Notes: generated from the letters alone by a model not told the origin. A stretch of DNA of 64,000 bases from Phormidesmis sp963789215 (GCA_963789215.1 CAWBJY010000011.1:558001-622000); one strand, 5' to 3'; shown: positions 19,358-27,845, numbered from the stretch's first letter. Translations and numbers: made by a program.

Positions 19358-20305
19358 GTGCGCCCTCATCCTTTCTATCAACGGCTGAAAACCTACCGGT
19401 GGCTAGCCAACAGCGGCGTCCGGTTAGAGGCCTGGATTAAGCGCCGAGGCGCTTGGGGCCGTATTTTTTGCTTCTTGCTGCTGCTGGCGATCGCACTTTC
19501 ACCCATTTTGCTACCGGTTTACTGGATAGGCGCAGTCGTAGGCCAATCGAACACTGCCGAAATTGTTGCCTTAGCGCTGATTTACATTGGATTTTTGATT
19601 GGGCTGCCTATTTGGGGGAAGCGCATTCACGGCTGGCGTCATACGTTTAGCTACTGCGGGCTGAGTCTGCGTCTGCAAACCGCTCGCGACTTGCTGCTGG
19701 CAATGCTAATCGGAATGCTAGGCGTGTTTGCGCTGTTTGGACTGCAGACTCTGTTGGGGTGGGCTGAGCCTGCTGCGCCGAGTTCTCGGTTTGGTCGCTT
19801 TGTGGTGGAAGGGCTAGTGATGGCGCTGGCGGTGGGCTTTGCCGAAGAGATGCTGTTTCGCGGCTGGCTGCTGAGCGAACTGGAAGAAAACTACGGCTCG
19901 AATGCGGCGCTGTGGATGTGCGCTTTGTTTTTTGCGGCCATGCACTTTATTAAGCCCTGGCCAGAAATTGTTCGGACACTGCCGCAGTTTTTAGGGTTAG
20001 TGGTTCTGGGTATGGCGCTAGTTTGGGCTAGGCGATCGCCCACCGGCAGACCGGTCGCTAGTGTGACTCATTCGGCTAAGCTGAGCCGCGCTAAGCCTAG
20101 GCTAGGCTACCCTATCGGCCTCCACGCAGGCCTTATCTACGGTTACTACCTGGTAAACGTTGGCGGACTGAGTGAGTACACCAACGAGGTGCCTGAATGG
20201 GTCACGGGGATTGATAGCAACCCGCTGGCTGGACTGTTGGGACTGGTTTTGCTAAGTGCGATCGCCTACGCGTTCTCCAAAACTGCTAATTCTAAGACTC
20301 ACTAA
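19358..20305 (+). CDS. CPBP-family intramembrane metalloprotease (Abi/CAAX-like)
   Basis: 315 residues starting at GTG. A polytopic membrane protein with about seven hydrophobic helices. The CPBP motif 1 is EEMLFRGW (about residue 164), with later His in FFAAMHF (about 193) and in GLHAGLIYGYY, as expected for the glutamate/histidine active site. The substrate is unknown; relatives process prenylated proteins or peptide export signals. The tight spacing behind clpS suggests cotranscription and a possible proteolysis link. Confidence 0.85.
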   Translation: MRPHPFYQRLKTYRWLANSGVRLEAWIKRRGAWGRIFCFLLLLAIALSPILLPVYWIGAVVGQSNTAEIVALALIYIGFLIGLPIWGKRIHGWRHTFSYCGLSLRLQTARDLLLAMLIGMLGVFALFGLQTLLGWAEPAAPSSRFGRFVVEGLVMALAVGFAEEMLFRGWLLSELEENYGSNAALWMCALFFAAMHFIKPWPEIVRTLPQFLGLVVLGMALVWARRSPTGRPVASVTHSAKLSRAKPRLGYPIGLHAGLIYGYYLVNVGGLSEYTNEVPEWVTGIDSNPLAGLLGLVLLSAIAYAFSKTANSKTH

Positions 20306-20363
20306 CGATTCTCGCGGTAATTTCAAATTACGTTTAGAAATCAAACCGTGCTTAGAATCGCAG

Positions 20364-21785
20364 CTAGCCTCCGAACCCAGACTTTTTCTTTTGCGCTTTT
20401 TTCTTCCCGCTGCGTTTGCCGTCTGCATCTTTGCCCAAAGACTTCAGCACTGATTTGAACAATTGATCCAAATGTTCAGGGACGCTGGCGCTTTCGGGCA
20501 TCTGAGGCGTGAGTGATTTTCCGTAGCGGGCGATCGCGCTCAACAAATCGCGATCAATATCGAATTCAGGCTGGCCTAGTACGCGCTGCAAAGCCATCTC
20601 TAACTTTGCCGGATAGGTCTTGGCCAACCGCTGCCACACCGGCAGAATCACTTTGTCATCCTGTAAATATTTCAGCACTAGCCGGTCTATTAGCGTAGTT
20701 TCCTCGTCAGTCGCCGACGCCTTCTCTAGCAAAGCCTCCAATCGACTATAGTCCGTTAAGAAAGTTTCTCCCCAGCGCGGATGAATGAGCACGGTTACTG
20801 CCTCGGCCTGCCGCAGTTCGTCCGGCAGCTTAACTTTTGGCACTACCATCTTTAAAGACTGACTGCTTTGTAGCAGGTTCTTGGCCACCTTGCTTTCTTC
20901 GCCTACCGCGTTCATCGCTTCATCTATCTCCTCCTCGGAGATTCCTGACTCTTGAGCCAGCGTCTTTAATGATTTATTACTATCGATGCCAACATCAGCC
21001 AATCGCCGTTCGGTGGTCGCTTCTTGGTAAGCCTGAAGCTTTTTATTTAGCTCGTACCCTGGTAGCGTTACCTGCTCGGCCTCAAAGAAAGCTAAGAAAT
21101 CGTCGTACTGCTGTTTCACAGAATCCCACGCTGCTTCTTGTAGCTCGGGTGCATCGCCGTAAAGCTGCTGCGGAAACCACTGCCGAAAGTTACCAATAGC
21201 CACAGCGAGCTTGGGCCTGCCTAGCTTACCTAGCAGGGTTATTGGCCCAGAGAACGTCCATTCACCCTCTGCAACTGGCAGCAACCGGGCCAGCACGATC
21301 TCGCCAACTTCTAATCGCGAAGCAACTTCTGTTACTAGGTCTAGATTCGTTCTAACACTGTAGACTTTCTCAGTCAGCCAATTCATCAGCTCGTATTGAT
21401 TAGGCTCATCGCTGTCTAAATCAACATTTTTTATCTCAAACAGTCCATTAAAGCTGCGCTGCCACTGAGTCAGCCACGCGCGATTTACGTCCGATAGTTC
21501 CTGCGTTTGAGCAAACAGATCGGTAACGGGCTGTCCAGCTACTTCACCTTGAGTGATAAACATATCAACGGCTAGCTCGCTGCGGCTAAGGCCCGACAAA
21601 CTAGGCTTGGCCCAACGACTAGAATGCGCTGCACTGAAGGACTCTAAGGCCGTTGCAAGATCGCCTTCGGCATCTAACGCAAAATCACTCAGTGCTGACT
21701 TCAAAGCCATTTGCTGCTGAATTTGCGCGGCTAACCCGTCAATCGAAGCGCGCGCTGTCGCCTCAGCTTGCTTATCTGTCATCAA
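20364..21785 (-). CDS. Hypothetical cyanobacterial protein, 473 aa, Lys-rich tail
   Basis: A mostly helical soluble protein that I cannot assign to a family. Residues 1-80 are acidic and helical. A central segment about 150-200 reads EVGEIVLARLLPVAEGEWTF and then GPITLLGKLGRP, like a small beta barrel. A helical C-terminal part follows, ending in a basic tail with GKKKAQKKKSGFGG. There is no signal peptide. The EEEIDEAMNAVGEE stretch is strongly acidic. It starts ATG-ATG and is preceded by an AGAGA purine run. Confidence 0.65.
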   Translation of the reverse strand: MMTDKQAEATARASIDGLAAQIQQQMALKSALSDFALDAEGDLATALESFSAAHSSRWAKPSLSGLSRSELAVDMFITQGEVAGQPVTDLFAQTQELSDVNRAWLTQWQRSFNGLFEIKNVDLDSDEPNQYELMNWLTEKVYSVRTNLDLVTEVASRLEVGEIVLARLLPVAEGEWTFSGPITLLGKLGRPKLAVAIGNFRQWFPQQLYGDAPELQEAAWDSVKQQYDDFLAFFEAEQVTLPGYELNKKLQAYQEATTERRLADVGIDSNKSLKTLAQESGISEEEIDEAMNAVGEESKVAKNLLQSSQSLKMVVPKVKLPDELRQAEAVTVLIHPRWGETFLTDYSRLEALLEKASATDEETTLIDRLVLKYLQDDKVILPVWQRLAKTYPAKLEMALQRVLGQPEFDIDRDLLSAIARYGKSLTPQMPESASVPEHLDQLFKSVLKSLGKDADGKRSGKKKAQKKKSGFGG

Positions 21786-21924
21786 TTTCCAATCGTCTCT
21801 CTAAAGAAATCTCAATGCTCTGAGGTGATGGCTCGCCATCTACATCAGATAAAACAGCTATATAGGTAAAACAGTTTAGCTAAAAAATGCTCGTCAAGCC
21901 GTTTCCTCATCGCTAAATGCTGAC

Positions 21925-21960
21925 AAAAAAGGGCAACTAGATTCATTCTAGTTGCCCTTT
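21925..21960 (-). terminator. Terminator downstream of the YeaQ-like gene
   Basis: Stem gggcaactag / ctagttgccc with a 7-nt loop. Read on the minus strand the stem is followed by a T run (aaaaaa on plus), so it serves the gene ending at 22025. Confidence 0.75.
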
Positions 21961-22024
21961 CTCTTACCTAGTTATCTCGAAGGAGCCTTCGCTTAAGGAA
22001 AACGTTAGATTCCTTTGACAGACT

Positions 22025-22288
22025 CTATGCAGTGCGCTTGGTAACAGCGTAGTAGATAAAGAGAGTGATGATTGCGCCCAAGACAGCAACGACGATGCCG
22101 CCGATACTAAATCCGGCCGAAGCTCCTGGGATAAACAGCCCCGCTACGAACCCACCCACAACGGCACCGATGATGCCTAGAACCATAGTGCCTAGAAGAC
22201 CTAGACCCTGATGACCAGGGTAGATCGCTCTTGCGATCGCCCCTGCGATTAAACCTAAAACTGCCCAAGTAATGATTGCGCCTAGCAT
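22025..22288 (-). CDS. GlsB/YeaQ/YmgE family membrane protein
   Basis: 87 residues, three hydrophobic segments rich in Gly: ITWAVLGLIAGAIARAIYPG, LGTMVLGIIGAVVGGFVAGL and IVVAVLGAIITLFIYY. This is the family often called transglycosylase-associated, an inner-membrane stress-response protein of unknown activity. It has its own terminator and stands alone between opposite-facing genes. Confidence 0.88.
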   Translation of the reverse strand: MLGAIITWAVLGLIAGAIARAIYPGHQGLGLLGTMVLGIIGAVVGGFVAGLFIPGASAGFSIGGIVVAVLGAIITLFIYYAVTKRTA

Positions 22289-22692
22289 GTGTTAATTCTC
22301 CGAGTGATTTTAAATGACAAGAAAGGAATGAAAAGTCGCACTCCGCTTTTGTGACTTAACTCTAGCCGACGGGTATCAAATTCCACCCCTCCCTCAGGGA
22401 AGATACGCCCTATACCTCACGAAAGAGGTTGACGGGCAACTATCAATTAGCATATTTCAAGTATATATACTGGTATATCTCTGCATACTTCATAAGACTT
22501 AAGGCAATAAGCTGCTGTTGACATAGTGAACCTACGAATAAGTGAACCTACGAATAAGTGAACCTACGAATAGCGTAGTGAACCCACGAACCTAGTCCCT
22601 CGTAAACTTCAGCTAAGGGAGGATGCTTTTGATCCCGATTTCAAAGTAATGTTGTACTGTTCACTCAAAGTTTTTTAAAAGGACTTACTGAC
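22289..22692. other. Spacer upstream of psaI, 404 bp
   Basis: No gene seen. It carries the divergent promoters for the YeaQ-like gene and psaI, and a 16-bp tandem repeat at 22525-22590. An AAAGGA Shine-Dalgarno lies just before psaI. Confidence 0.6.
22525..22590. repeat. 16-bp tandem repeat upstream of psaI
   Basis: Three perfect copies of agtgaacctacgaata (22525-22572), then gcgt and a fourth degenerate copy, agtgaacccacgaa. Confidence 0.92.
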
Positions 22693-22866
22693 ATGGCAGC
22701 TTCCTTTCTTCCTTCAATTCTAGTGCCCACCGTTGGCCTAGTGTTTCCCGCTGTTGCGATGGCAGCGCTGTTTCTCTACATAGAGCGCGGTCAGGCGACA
22801 ACTAAAGACGGCCCTAGCTCCACTTGGGGACAGGTTGCTGAAGATAGCCAGACAGAAGTGGTGTAG
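22693..22866 (+). CDS. psaI: Photosystem I reaction centre subunit VIII, PsaI
   Basis: 57 residues. The first 33 match PsaI: MAASFLPSILVPTVGLVFPA, then VAMAALFLYIE, a single transmembrane helix ending in the conserved YIE. PsaI sits at the PSI trimer interface and helps bind PsaL. Cyanobacterial PsaI is usually 38-40 residues. This one continues for about 20 polar residues (TTKDGPSSTWGQ and then an acidic end). The ATG has AAGGA about 9 nt upstream. It converges on the psbEFLJ operon. Confidence 0.82.
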   Translation: MAASFLPSILVPTVGLVFPAVAMAALFLYIERGQATTKDGPSSTWGQVAEDSQTEVV

Positions 22867-22907
22867 TGAGATTTGTTTTAATCTAAACCTGTCTGATCTT
22901 TAAACGC

Positions 22908-22945
22908 AAAAAAGGCAACCTGCTCATCAGCAGGTTGCCTTTTTT
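22908..22945. terminator. Bidirectional terminator between psaI and psbJ
   Basis: A near-perfect palindrome: aaaaaaggcaacctgct, 3-nt loop, then cagcaggttgcctttttt. It has A and T runs on both sides, so it can stop transcription from either strand. Confidence 0.88.
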
Positions 22946-22956
22946 CAATGCCCTGT

Positions 22957-22986
22957 TTTCTAGATAGCAGATTTCTAGATAGCAGA
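22957..22986. repeat. 15-bp tandem duplication spanning the psbJ stop codon
   Basis: Two perfect copies of tttctagatagcaga (22957-22971 and 22972-22986). The second contains the last psbJ codons and its stop (22975-22977). Confidence 0.92.
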
Positions 22987-23094
22987 GCCAGTCCCTACAT
23001 AAGAACCATAGAAAAAGATGCCAACTACAACGAGCACGCCTGTGCCTGCAACTGTAGCGACAATCCATAGGGGAATTTTACCGTTTTGAAACAT
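22975..23094 (-). CDS. psbJ: Photosystem II protein J
   Basis: 39 residues: MFQNGKIPLWIVATVAGTG, a transmembrane helix, and the family end FFYGSYVGTGSAI. PsbJ is a single-helix PSII subunit next to cytochrome b559 and takes part in plastoquinone exchange and assembly. It is the last gene of rubA-ycf48-psbE-psbF-psbL-psbJ. Its stop codon is duplicated with the last three sense codons. Confidence 0.93.
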   Translation of the reverse strand: MFQNGKIPLWIVATVAGTGVLVVVGIFFYGSYVGTGSAI

Positions 23095-23187
23095 GGAACC
23101 TAACTCCTACTCACAACAAAAAATAAAGGGACGCACGCAGTCCCTAGTAAAGCCATACACAACGGCTTTACCAGGGCATAGCGCAGC

Positions 23188-23310
23188 TTAGTTAAAGAAG
23201 TAGCTGGAAAACAGCAAGCCGGTTACAAAGACTACGAGCAAACCTAAGAACAATGATGTTCGGTTTAGCTCAACGGGCTGCTTGTTCGGATTAGTGGGTC
23301 TATCGGCCAT
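23188..23310 (-). CDS. psbL: Photosystem II protein L
   Basis: 40 residues: MADRPTNPNKQPVELNRTSL, then one transmembrane helix ending SSYFFN. It matches PsbL throughout. It sits at the PSII monomer interface and is needed for the quinone-side electron transfer. An AGGAG Shine-Dalgarno lies upstream. It is third in the psbEFLJ set. Confidence 0.95.
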   Translation of the reverse strand: MADRPTNPNKQPVELNRTSLFLGLLVVFVTGLLFSSYFFN

Positions 23311-23375
23311 ATTGGTCTCCTAGAGTGTCTCCTACAAAAGGTAGTTTATTTGAACGAGGAATTTAGATTGCTCGC

Positions 23376-23510
23376 TTATCGCTGGATGAACTGCATTGCG
23401 GCGATCGCGCCCAAAAAGAATACAGAAGGCACCGCTAGTGCATGTACAGAGAGCCAGCGCACGGTGAAAATCGGATAGGTAACGGGTTCGTTAGGGTTTC
23501 CGGTAGTCAT
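23376..23510 (-). CDS. psbF: Cytochrome b559 subunit beta
   Basis: 44 residues: MTTGNPNEPVTYPIFTVRWL, then SVHALAVPSVFFLGAIAAMQ. The His in SVHA is the haem ligand shared with PsbE. Essential for PSII assembly. It directly follows psbE. Confidence 0.96.
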   Translation of the reverse strand: MTTGNPNEPVTYPIFTVRWLSVHALAVPSVFFLGAIAAMQFIQR

Positions 23511-23612
23511 TAAAAATCTCCAAAAATGTTATCGAAAATATTGTTGAGTCGAGAGCTAGCGTCGATTGCCCCAGTATCAAACGACTAGGGCAGCCCTCGA
23601 CGCGATCGCTCT

Positions 23613-23855
23613 CTAGTCGTTGTAGCGGAGCGTACTGTCGGGATTGTAACGGTCATCCACAATAGGTAGCTCCATCTGATTGTTGGGGTAGTACTCGTTG
23701 GGACGAGGTGTGCCAAACGCGTCGTATGCCAAACCTGTCGAAACAAACAGCCAACCAGCAATAAACAAAGCTGGAATGGTGATGCTATGGATAATCCAGT
23801 AGCGAATACTCGTAACAATGTCGCCAAAAGGTCTTTCGCCGGTAACGCCAGCCAT
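23613..23855 (-). CDS. psbE: Cytochrome b559 subunit alpha
   Basis: 80 residues, a single transmembrane helix with the haem His in YWIIHSITIPALFIAGW, followed by the conserved lumenal part FGTPRPNEYYPNNQMELP. It pairs with PsbF to hold haem b559 in PSII. First psb gene after ycf48, with a 262-bp spacer that may hold an extra promoter. Confidence 0.97.
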   Translation of the reverse strand: MAGVTGERPFGDIVTSIRYWIIHSITIPALFIAGWLFVSTGLAYDAFGTPRPNEYYPNNQMELPIVDDRYNPDSTLRYND

Positions 23856-24088
23856 ATCTCGTATCTCCTAATCTAGAGCAAATCAGCACTTTTACTTATC
23901 ATACGAAACTCTTAGCTCTCCCCACAAGAAATACCTAACAAATAGATACCTAACAAGCAGATTTTTCCGTCGACATTAGCTCAGAGTTTTAATCCGCTGG
24001 GTATTCAAATTGCTCAAACTGCCGCAAAAATAAAGACTGGCTTGCAAAAAGCGAAGTAAGACATCTTAAACAGGTGGTTTACAGCCGT

Positions 24089-24130
24089 CTTATACAGTTT
24101 GGCTTATGCAGTCTGGCTTATGCAGTCTGG
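24089..24130. repeat. 14-bp tandem repeat at the ycf48 stop codon
   Basis: Perfect copies of cttatgcagtctgg at 24103-24116 and 24117-24130, with a degenerate copy, cttatacagtttgg, at 24089-24102. The innermost unit holds the ycf48 stop (24118-24120). Confidence 0.9.
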
Positions 24131-25197
24131 TGTTCTTCGTCATAGCGCAAGAGGTAGCCCCGTTGACCCAACACGTAGCCTTTGTCCTTACCTAAAAACT
24201 TAATGCGATAGAAATTGGTCGGTACGTTCTCTACAGCCTTGTCTTTGGCCCATGTCTCGCCGCCATCTTCACTCTTAAGTAGATTGCCGCTTCCTCCGGT
24301 TACCCATAGCTCTTCTGGCGTCCGGTAGGCTACATCTAGCAGCCCCCAGCTAGCGGCAAACTCAGGATTGATTGGCTTAGTCCACTCTTCGTATTCAGTT
24401 TGCTCTGTGCCAAACTGCATTTGCCCACCGCGAGCGATCAGCCATAGCAAGCCATCTTTATTAAAGCCCATATTTTGCAAGCGCTTTGAGTTCTCACGGT
24501 TGTGCGGCTGCCAGGCGTCTTGTCCGGGCACCCAGGTCGAATAAAAGTTGCCGCGAGAAGATACCGCCACATACCGGCCAGCCTCGTTGCGAGTCATATT
24601 ACGAACAACGCCAACCGCCGATTGGACTAGACCCTTCCACTGCTTACCGCCGTCTTTAGTACTGTAGATAGCGCCAATATCGGTGGCTAATTCAGCCGAG
24701 TCTGGGCCAGTAGCCGTTATCAGCAAAGGTCGGCCTGGCAATTGAGGATCGAGTGGAATATTTGACCAAGAAGTACCGCCATCGCTGGTGTGCAGCATGA
24801 TGTTGGGCTGACCGACTAGCCAGCCTTCATCGCCTTCGAAATCAATAGAGGTGAAGGTGTACTGCTGATCGCCTAGTCCTAAAATGCGCGTGTCCCAAGT
24901 TTTGCCTGCGTCGGTGGATTCGAGCAGTGTCGTCCGGCTACCCACTAACCAGCCATGCTCGCCGTCGCCCGCAAAGTCCACATCAGAGATAGAGGCTTCT
25001 GTTGGCAGCGCAATGACTTCCCAAGGATTCGTCTCTGTATCCGATAGATAAATGTTGCCGCAGCCAGTAGCGAGTAGCGCTACTAGCCCAATCGCCAAGC
25101 CTCCTTTGAGGAAAACCCGTGAAAAGAGCTGTAGAGCTACCCTTATAAGGCGTCGCCCAGTCCTATCCAAAAAACCTAAAACCGTCTGCATGACCAC
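24118..25197 (-). CDS. ycf48: Photosystem II assembly factor Ycf48 (HCF136 homologue)
   Basis: 359 residues. A signal peptide ends in a lipobox-like ALLATGC, so a lumenal lipoprotein is likely. The rest is a seven-bladed propeller with repeated blade motifs such as GWLVGSRTTLLESTDAGKTW, EGWLVGQPNIMLHTSDGGTSW and LWVTGGSGNLLKSEDGGETW. Ycf48 binds precursor D1 during PSII assembly and repair. Position between rubA and psbE is the classic cyanobacterial order. The frame opens at GTG; an ATG (MQTVLGF) lies two codons in. Confidence 0.94.
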   Translation of the reverse strand: MVMQTVLGFLDRTGRRLIRVALQLFSRVFLKGGLAIGLVALLATGCGNIYLSDTETNPWEVIALPTEASISDVDFAGDGEHGWLVGSRTTLLESTDAGKTWDTRILGLGDQQYTFTSIDFEGDEGWLVGQPNIMLHTSDGGTSWSNIPLDPQLPGRPLLITATGPDSAELATDIGAIYSTKDGGKQWKGLVQSAVGVVRNMTRNEAGRYVAVSSRGNFYSTWVPGQDAWQPHNRENSKRLQNMGFNKDGLLWLIARGGQMQFGTEQTEYEEWTKPINPEFAASWGLLDVAYRTPEELWVTGGSGNLLKSEDGGETWAKDKAVENVPTNFYRIKFLGKDKGYVLGQRGYLLRYDEEHQTA

Positions 25198-25273
25198 TCC
25201 AACAAAAATCTATCTAATCTGGTAAATCTAAACAGCCGCTCGCTCAATCTCGTAAAAGATTTGCGGCCTGAAT

Positions 25274-25313
25274 GCATATGAAAAGGGGCTACTGCATCCG
25301 AAAGGGGCCTACT
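25274..25313. repeat. 20-bp imperfect tandem repeat between rubA and ycf48
   Basis: gcatatgaaaaggggctact is followed by gcatccgaaaggggcctact, with 4 mismatches. Confidence 0.75.
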
Positions 25314-25324
25314 TAGGCGAAGAC

Positions 25325-25819
25325 CTATCGCAATCCATAAAGGCTCAAAAAGAACAGTACTGCTATTCCTAAAGCGCCAAATATCAGTAGGTTCTTTTGC
25401 GCGGGCGTGAGCGTGTTCACCCCAAAGCCATAGCTCAAGTTTTCCTTGAAGCCTGAGGCCGTACCGACAGGCCCTACGTTGCTAAACTGTGATTTGCTCG
25501 CGCCGCAAACTGTACAGCGCCAATCTTGCGCTAGCTCCTTAAAGGGAACACCTGCCGGAATTTTGGATCGACTGTCTCCCTTGGTTGGTTCGTAGGTATA
25601 GCCACAAGAGCGGCATTCGAAGCAGTCCATCTCTGCGGGCGTTAACGGTTTTTCTTCCGCTTCACCACTACCGTCAGCGTCCGCCTCAGGAGATAGCTCG
25701 GGCTTTACCAGTGGAATCGTCTCCTCCACGGGCGCACTATCCGCTACGGGCGCACTGTCTGAGCGCTCAGAGGATGTCTCTGATTTTATTGACTCTAGGT
25801 TTTCTGGTTCTGTCGTCAT
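25325..25819 (-). CDS. rubA: Membrane-anchored rubredoxin RubA
   Basis: About 164 residues. The rubredoxin iron site is two Cys pairs, CRSCGY and CTVCGA, with PTKGD between. A C-terminal membrane helix (LLIFGALGIAVLFFLSLYGL) anchors it in the thylakoid. RubA is needed for PSII and early photosystem assembly. The N-terminus carries about 70 acidic low-complexity residues ahead of the domain, longer than in typical RubA. I favour the ATG (MTTEPEN) over the upstream TTG because AAGTAGG precedes it. First gene of the rubA-ycf48-psbEFLJ unit. Confidence 0.9.
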   Translation of the reverse strand: MTTEPENLESIKSETSSERSDSAPVADSAPVEETIPLVKPELSPEADADGSGEAEEKPLTPAEMDCFECRSCGYTYEPTKGDSRSKIPAGVPFKELAQDWRCTVCGASKSQFSNVGPVGTASGFKENLSYGFGVNTLTPAQKNLLIFGALGIAVLFFLSLYGLR

Positions 25820-26096
25820 CGCACCTACTTCATCGCCCTTACTTTTCAACCATTCAGCGTTGGAGAACCCGCTATCGTCATATCAGCACTGCCTTGACAA
25901 AATTGCCTTAGCAAAAATGTGAGGCTTTAGCAAAAAATATGAGAATAACTGTTAAATATTATTGCATAGAGTGGTTTTCATCCATCTGGTTTTCTCTATC
26001 TGCGCAATAACAAAAACCATCCCCCTCTCGTTCCTTAGCCCGCTACAATAAAAACCATATTGGCATCAACTGCTATTCAGTCTAGGGCGATCGCTT

Positions 26097-26459
26097 GTGT
26101 TTGTTTTAAGTGGATACGAATATTTCCTCGTCTTTTTAATTATCAGCTCGCTAGTGCCTGTGGCTGCACTGAGCGCCTCTAAGCTGTTGCGGCCCGCTAG
26201 CGCTGGCCCAGCTAGCCGCACAACCTACGAGTCTGGCTGCGAGCCAATTGGCGGCGCGTGGATTCAGTTCAACATTCGCTACTATATGTTCGCCCTGGTC
26301 TTCGTTATTTTTGACGTGGAAACGGTGTTTTTATATCCTTGGGCGGTCGCTTTTCATTCCCTAGGCCTTCTAGCATTTGTAGAAGCACTGGTTTTTATAG
26401 CCATCTTGGTAATTGGTTTAGTCTACGCTTGGCGTAAAGGAGCATTGGAGTGGTCTTAG
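26097..26459 (+). CDS. ndhC: NAD(P)H-quinone oxidoreductase subunit 3
   Basis: 120 residues starting at GTG. Three membrane helices, with the conserved loop YESGCEPIGGAWIQFNIRYY and FVIFDVETVFLYPWA. A core membrane subunit of the thylakoid NDH-1 complex, used in respiration and cyclic electron flow. The stop overlaps the ndhK start by 10 bp, so translational coupling is likely. Confidence 0.97.
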   Translation: MFVLSGYEYFLVFLIISSLVPVAALSASKLLRPASAGPASRTTYESGCEPIGGAWIQFNIRYYMFALVFVIFDVETVFLYPWAVAFHSLGLLAFVEALVFIAILVIGLVYAWRKGALEWS

Positions 26460-27208
26460 GATCTAGTACGCAGCCCAACTTAAAAAACGGCAGTGGCCCG
26501 TTGATTAATCCGGGCGAGCGGCTGATGAACCCAGCCGCAAACATGGGAGTCACAAACGACCTCTCAGAAAATATTATTTTGACCACCGTTGACGACTTGT
26601 ACAACTGGACGCGGCTTTCTAGCCTGTTTCCATTGCTGTACGGAACGGCCTGCTGTTTTATCGAGTTTGCGGCTCTGCTTGGCTCTCGCTTCGACTTTGA
26701 CAGATTCGGTCTTGCGCCTCGAGCTAGCCCCCGTCAGGCCGATCTAATCATTGTGGCCGGAACCGTCACGATGAAGATGGCCCCAGCGCTGGTTCGCCTT
26801 TATGAGCAGATGCCAAAGCCTGCCTATGTGATGGCCATGGGCGCTTGTACTATTACCGGTGGTATGTTTAGCTCAGATTCGCCTACCGCTCTGCGCGGCG
26901 TGGATAAAATCATCCCTGTTGATGTTTATATTCCAGGCTGCCCGCCTAGACCTGAAGCCATTTTCGACGCGGTGATTAAGCTGCGCAAGAAAATTGCTAA
27001 TGAGTCGATGCGCGAGCATGACAAGCTGAAAGAGACGCATCGCTTTTATACGCGATCGCACGAGCTGAAAACAGTAGCGCCTATTTTAACGGGCACCTAC
27101 CTAGCTTCAGAAACGCGCGATACGCCACCGAAAGAGCTGCGCGAAGCGATGGGAATGCCCGTTGCCCCAGCGTTAGCTGAGTCTGAAGAACTGAAGGAGA
27201 AAGCGTAG
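26450..27208 (+). CDS. ndhK: NAD(P)H-quinone oxidoreductase subunit K
   Basis: 252 residues with a GTG start inside ndhC. It holds the N2 4Fe-4S cluster ligands: CC in YGTACCFIEFAAL, Cys in GACTITGGMFSS and Cys in IPGCPPRPEAI. The upstream residues GPLINPGER resemble cyanobacterial NdhK, supporting this start over the ATG at 26525. Part of the NDH-1 peripheral arm. Confidence 0.95.
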   Translation: MVLGSSTQPNLKNGSGPLINPGERLMNPAANMGVTNDLSENIILTTVDDLYNWTRLSSLFPLLYGTACCFIEFAALLGSRFDFDRFGLAPRASPRQADLIIVAGTVTMKMAPALVRLYEQMPKPAYVMAMGACTITGGMFSSDSPTALRGVDKIIPVDVYIPGCPPRPEAIFDAVIKLRKKIANESMREHDKLKETHRFYTRSHELKTVAPILTGTYLASETRDTPPKELREAMGMPVAPALAESEELKEKA

Positions 27209-27212
27209 GCTA

Positions 27213-27752
27213 ATGGCTGAAGATAAAGCTAAAGAAAAAGGCGCTGAAGAGAACGCTGAAGACTCGGCCATTGTTGAAGCGGGCGAGGTCTCTACTTGGC
27301 TAAGCGAGCAGGGTTTTGCCCATGACGTTATGGAGCGCGATCATTTGGGCATTGAAGTGCTCAAGGTAGATCCTGAATTCTTGCTGCCTTTTGCCACCGC
27401 GCTCTACGCTTACGGATTCAACTACCTGCGCTGTCAGTGCGCGTACGACTCTGGCCCTGGTAAGGAGCTGGTGAGCGTTTACGATCTGACTAAGCTAAGC
27501 GATGATGCCGATGCGCCCGCAGAAGTTCGCATTAAGTGCTTTTTGCCTAGAGATAATCCGACCATTCCTTCTGTGTATTGGATTTGGAAGGCGGCTGATT
27601 GGCAAGAGCGTGAGTGCTACGACATGTATGGGATTGTCTACGAAGGGCATCCCAACTTGAAGCGGTTGCTGATGCCTGAAGATTGGGAAGGCTGGCCGCT
27701 GCGCAAGGATTACATTTCGCCTGACTTCTACGAGCTGCAAGACGCTTATTAG
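27213..27752 (+). CDS. ndhJ: NAD(P)H-quinone oxidoreductase subunit J
   Basis: 179 residues, the 30-kDa-subunit family. Signature DWQERECYDMYGIVYEGHPN and then LLMPEDWEGWPLRKDY. The first 25 residues are a charged extension. It lies 4 bp after ndhK and ends the ndhC-ndhK-ndhJ operon with its own terminator. Confidence 0.96.
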   Translation: MAEDKAKEKGAEENAEDSAIVEAGEVSTWLSEQGFAHDVMERDHLGIEVLKVDPEFLLPFATALYAYGFNYLRCQCAYDSGPGKELVSVYDLTKLSDDADAPAEVRIKCFLPRDNPTIPSVYWIWKAADWQERECYDMYGIVYEGHPNLKRLLMPEDWEGWPLRKDYISPDFYELQDAY

Positions 27753-27790
27753 GGTGAGATGTTCTCAAACTAATGGGCTGCATTATCTTG

Positions 27791-27826
27791 AAAGCAGATT
27801 CTTCATCGCGAAGAGTCTGCTTTTTT
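27791..27826 (+). terminator. Terminator of ndhCKJ
   Basis: aaagcagattctt pairs with aagagtctgcttt (one wobble), followed by a T run. Confidence 0.82.
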
Positions 27827-27845
27827 GTGGTCTAGACGTTGCAGC

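Noticed and set aside
22525..22590. CRISPR array
   Set aside because: The repeats are contiguous and short, with no spacers and no cas genes; the same holds for the other tandem arrays.
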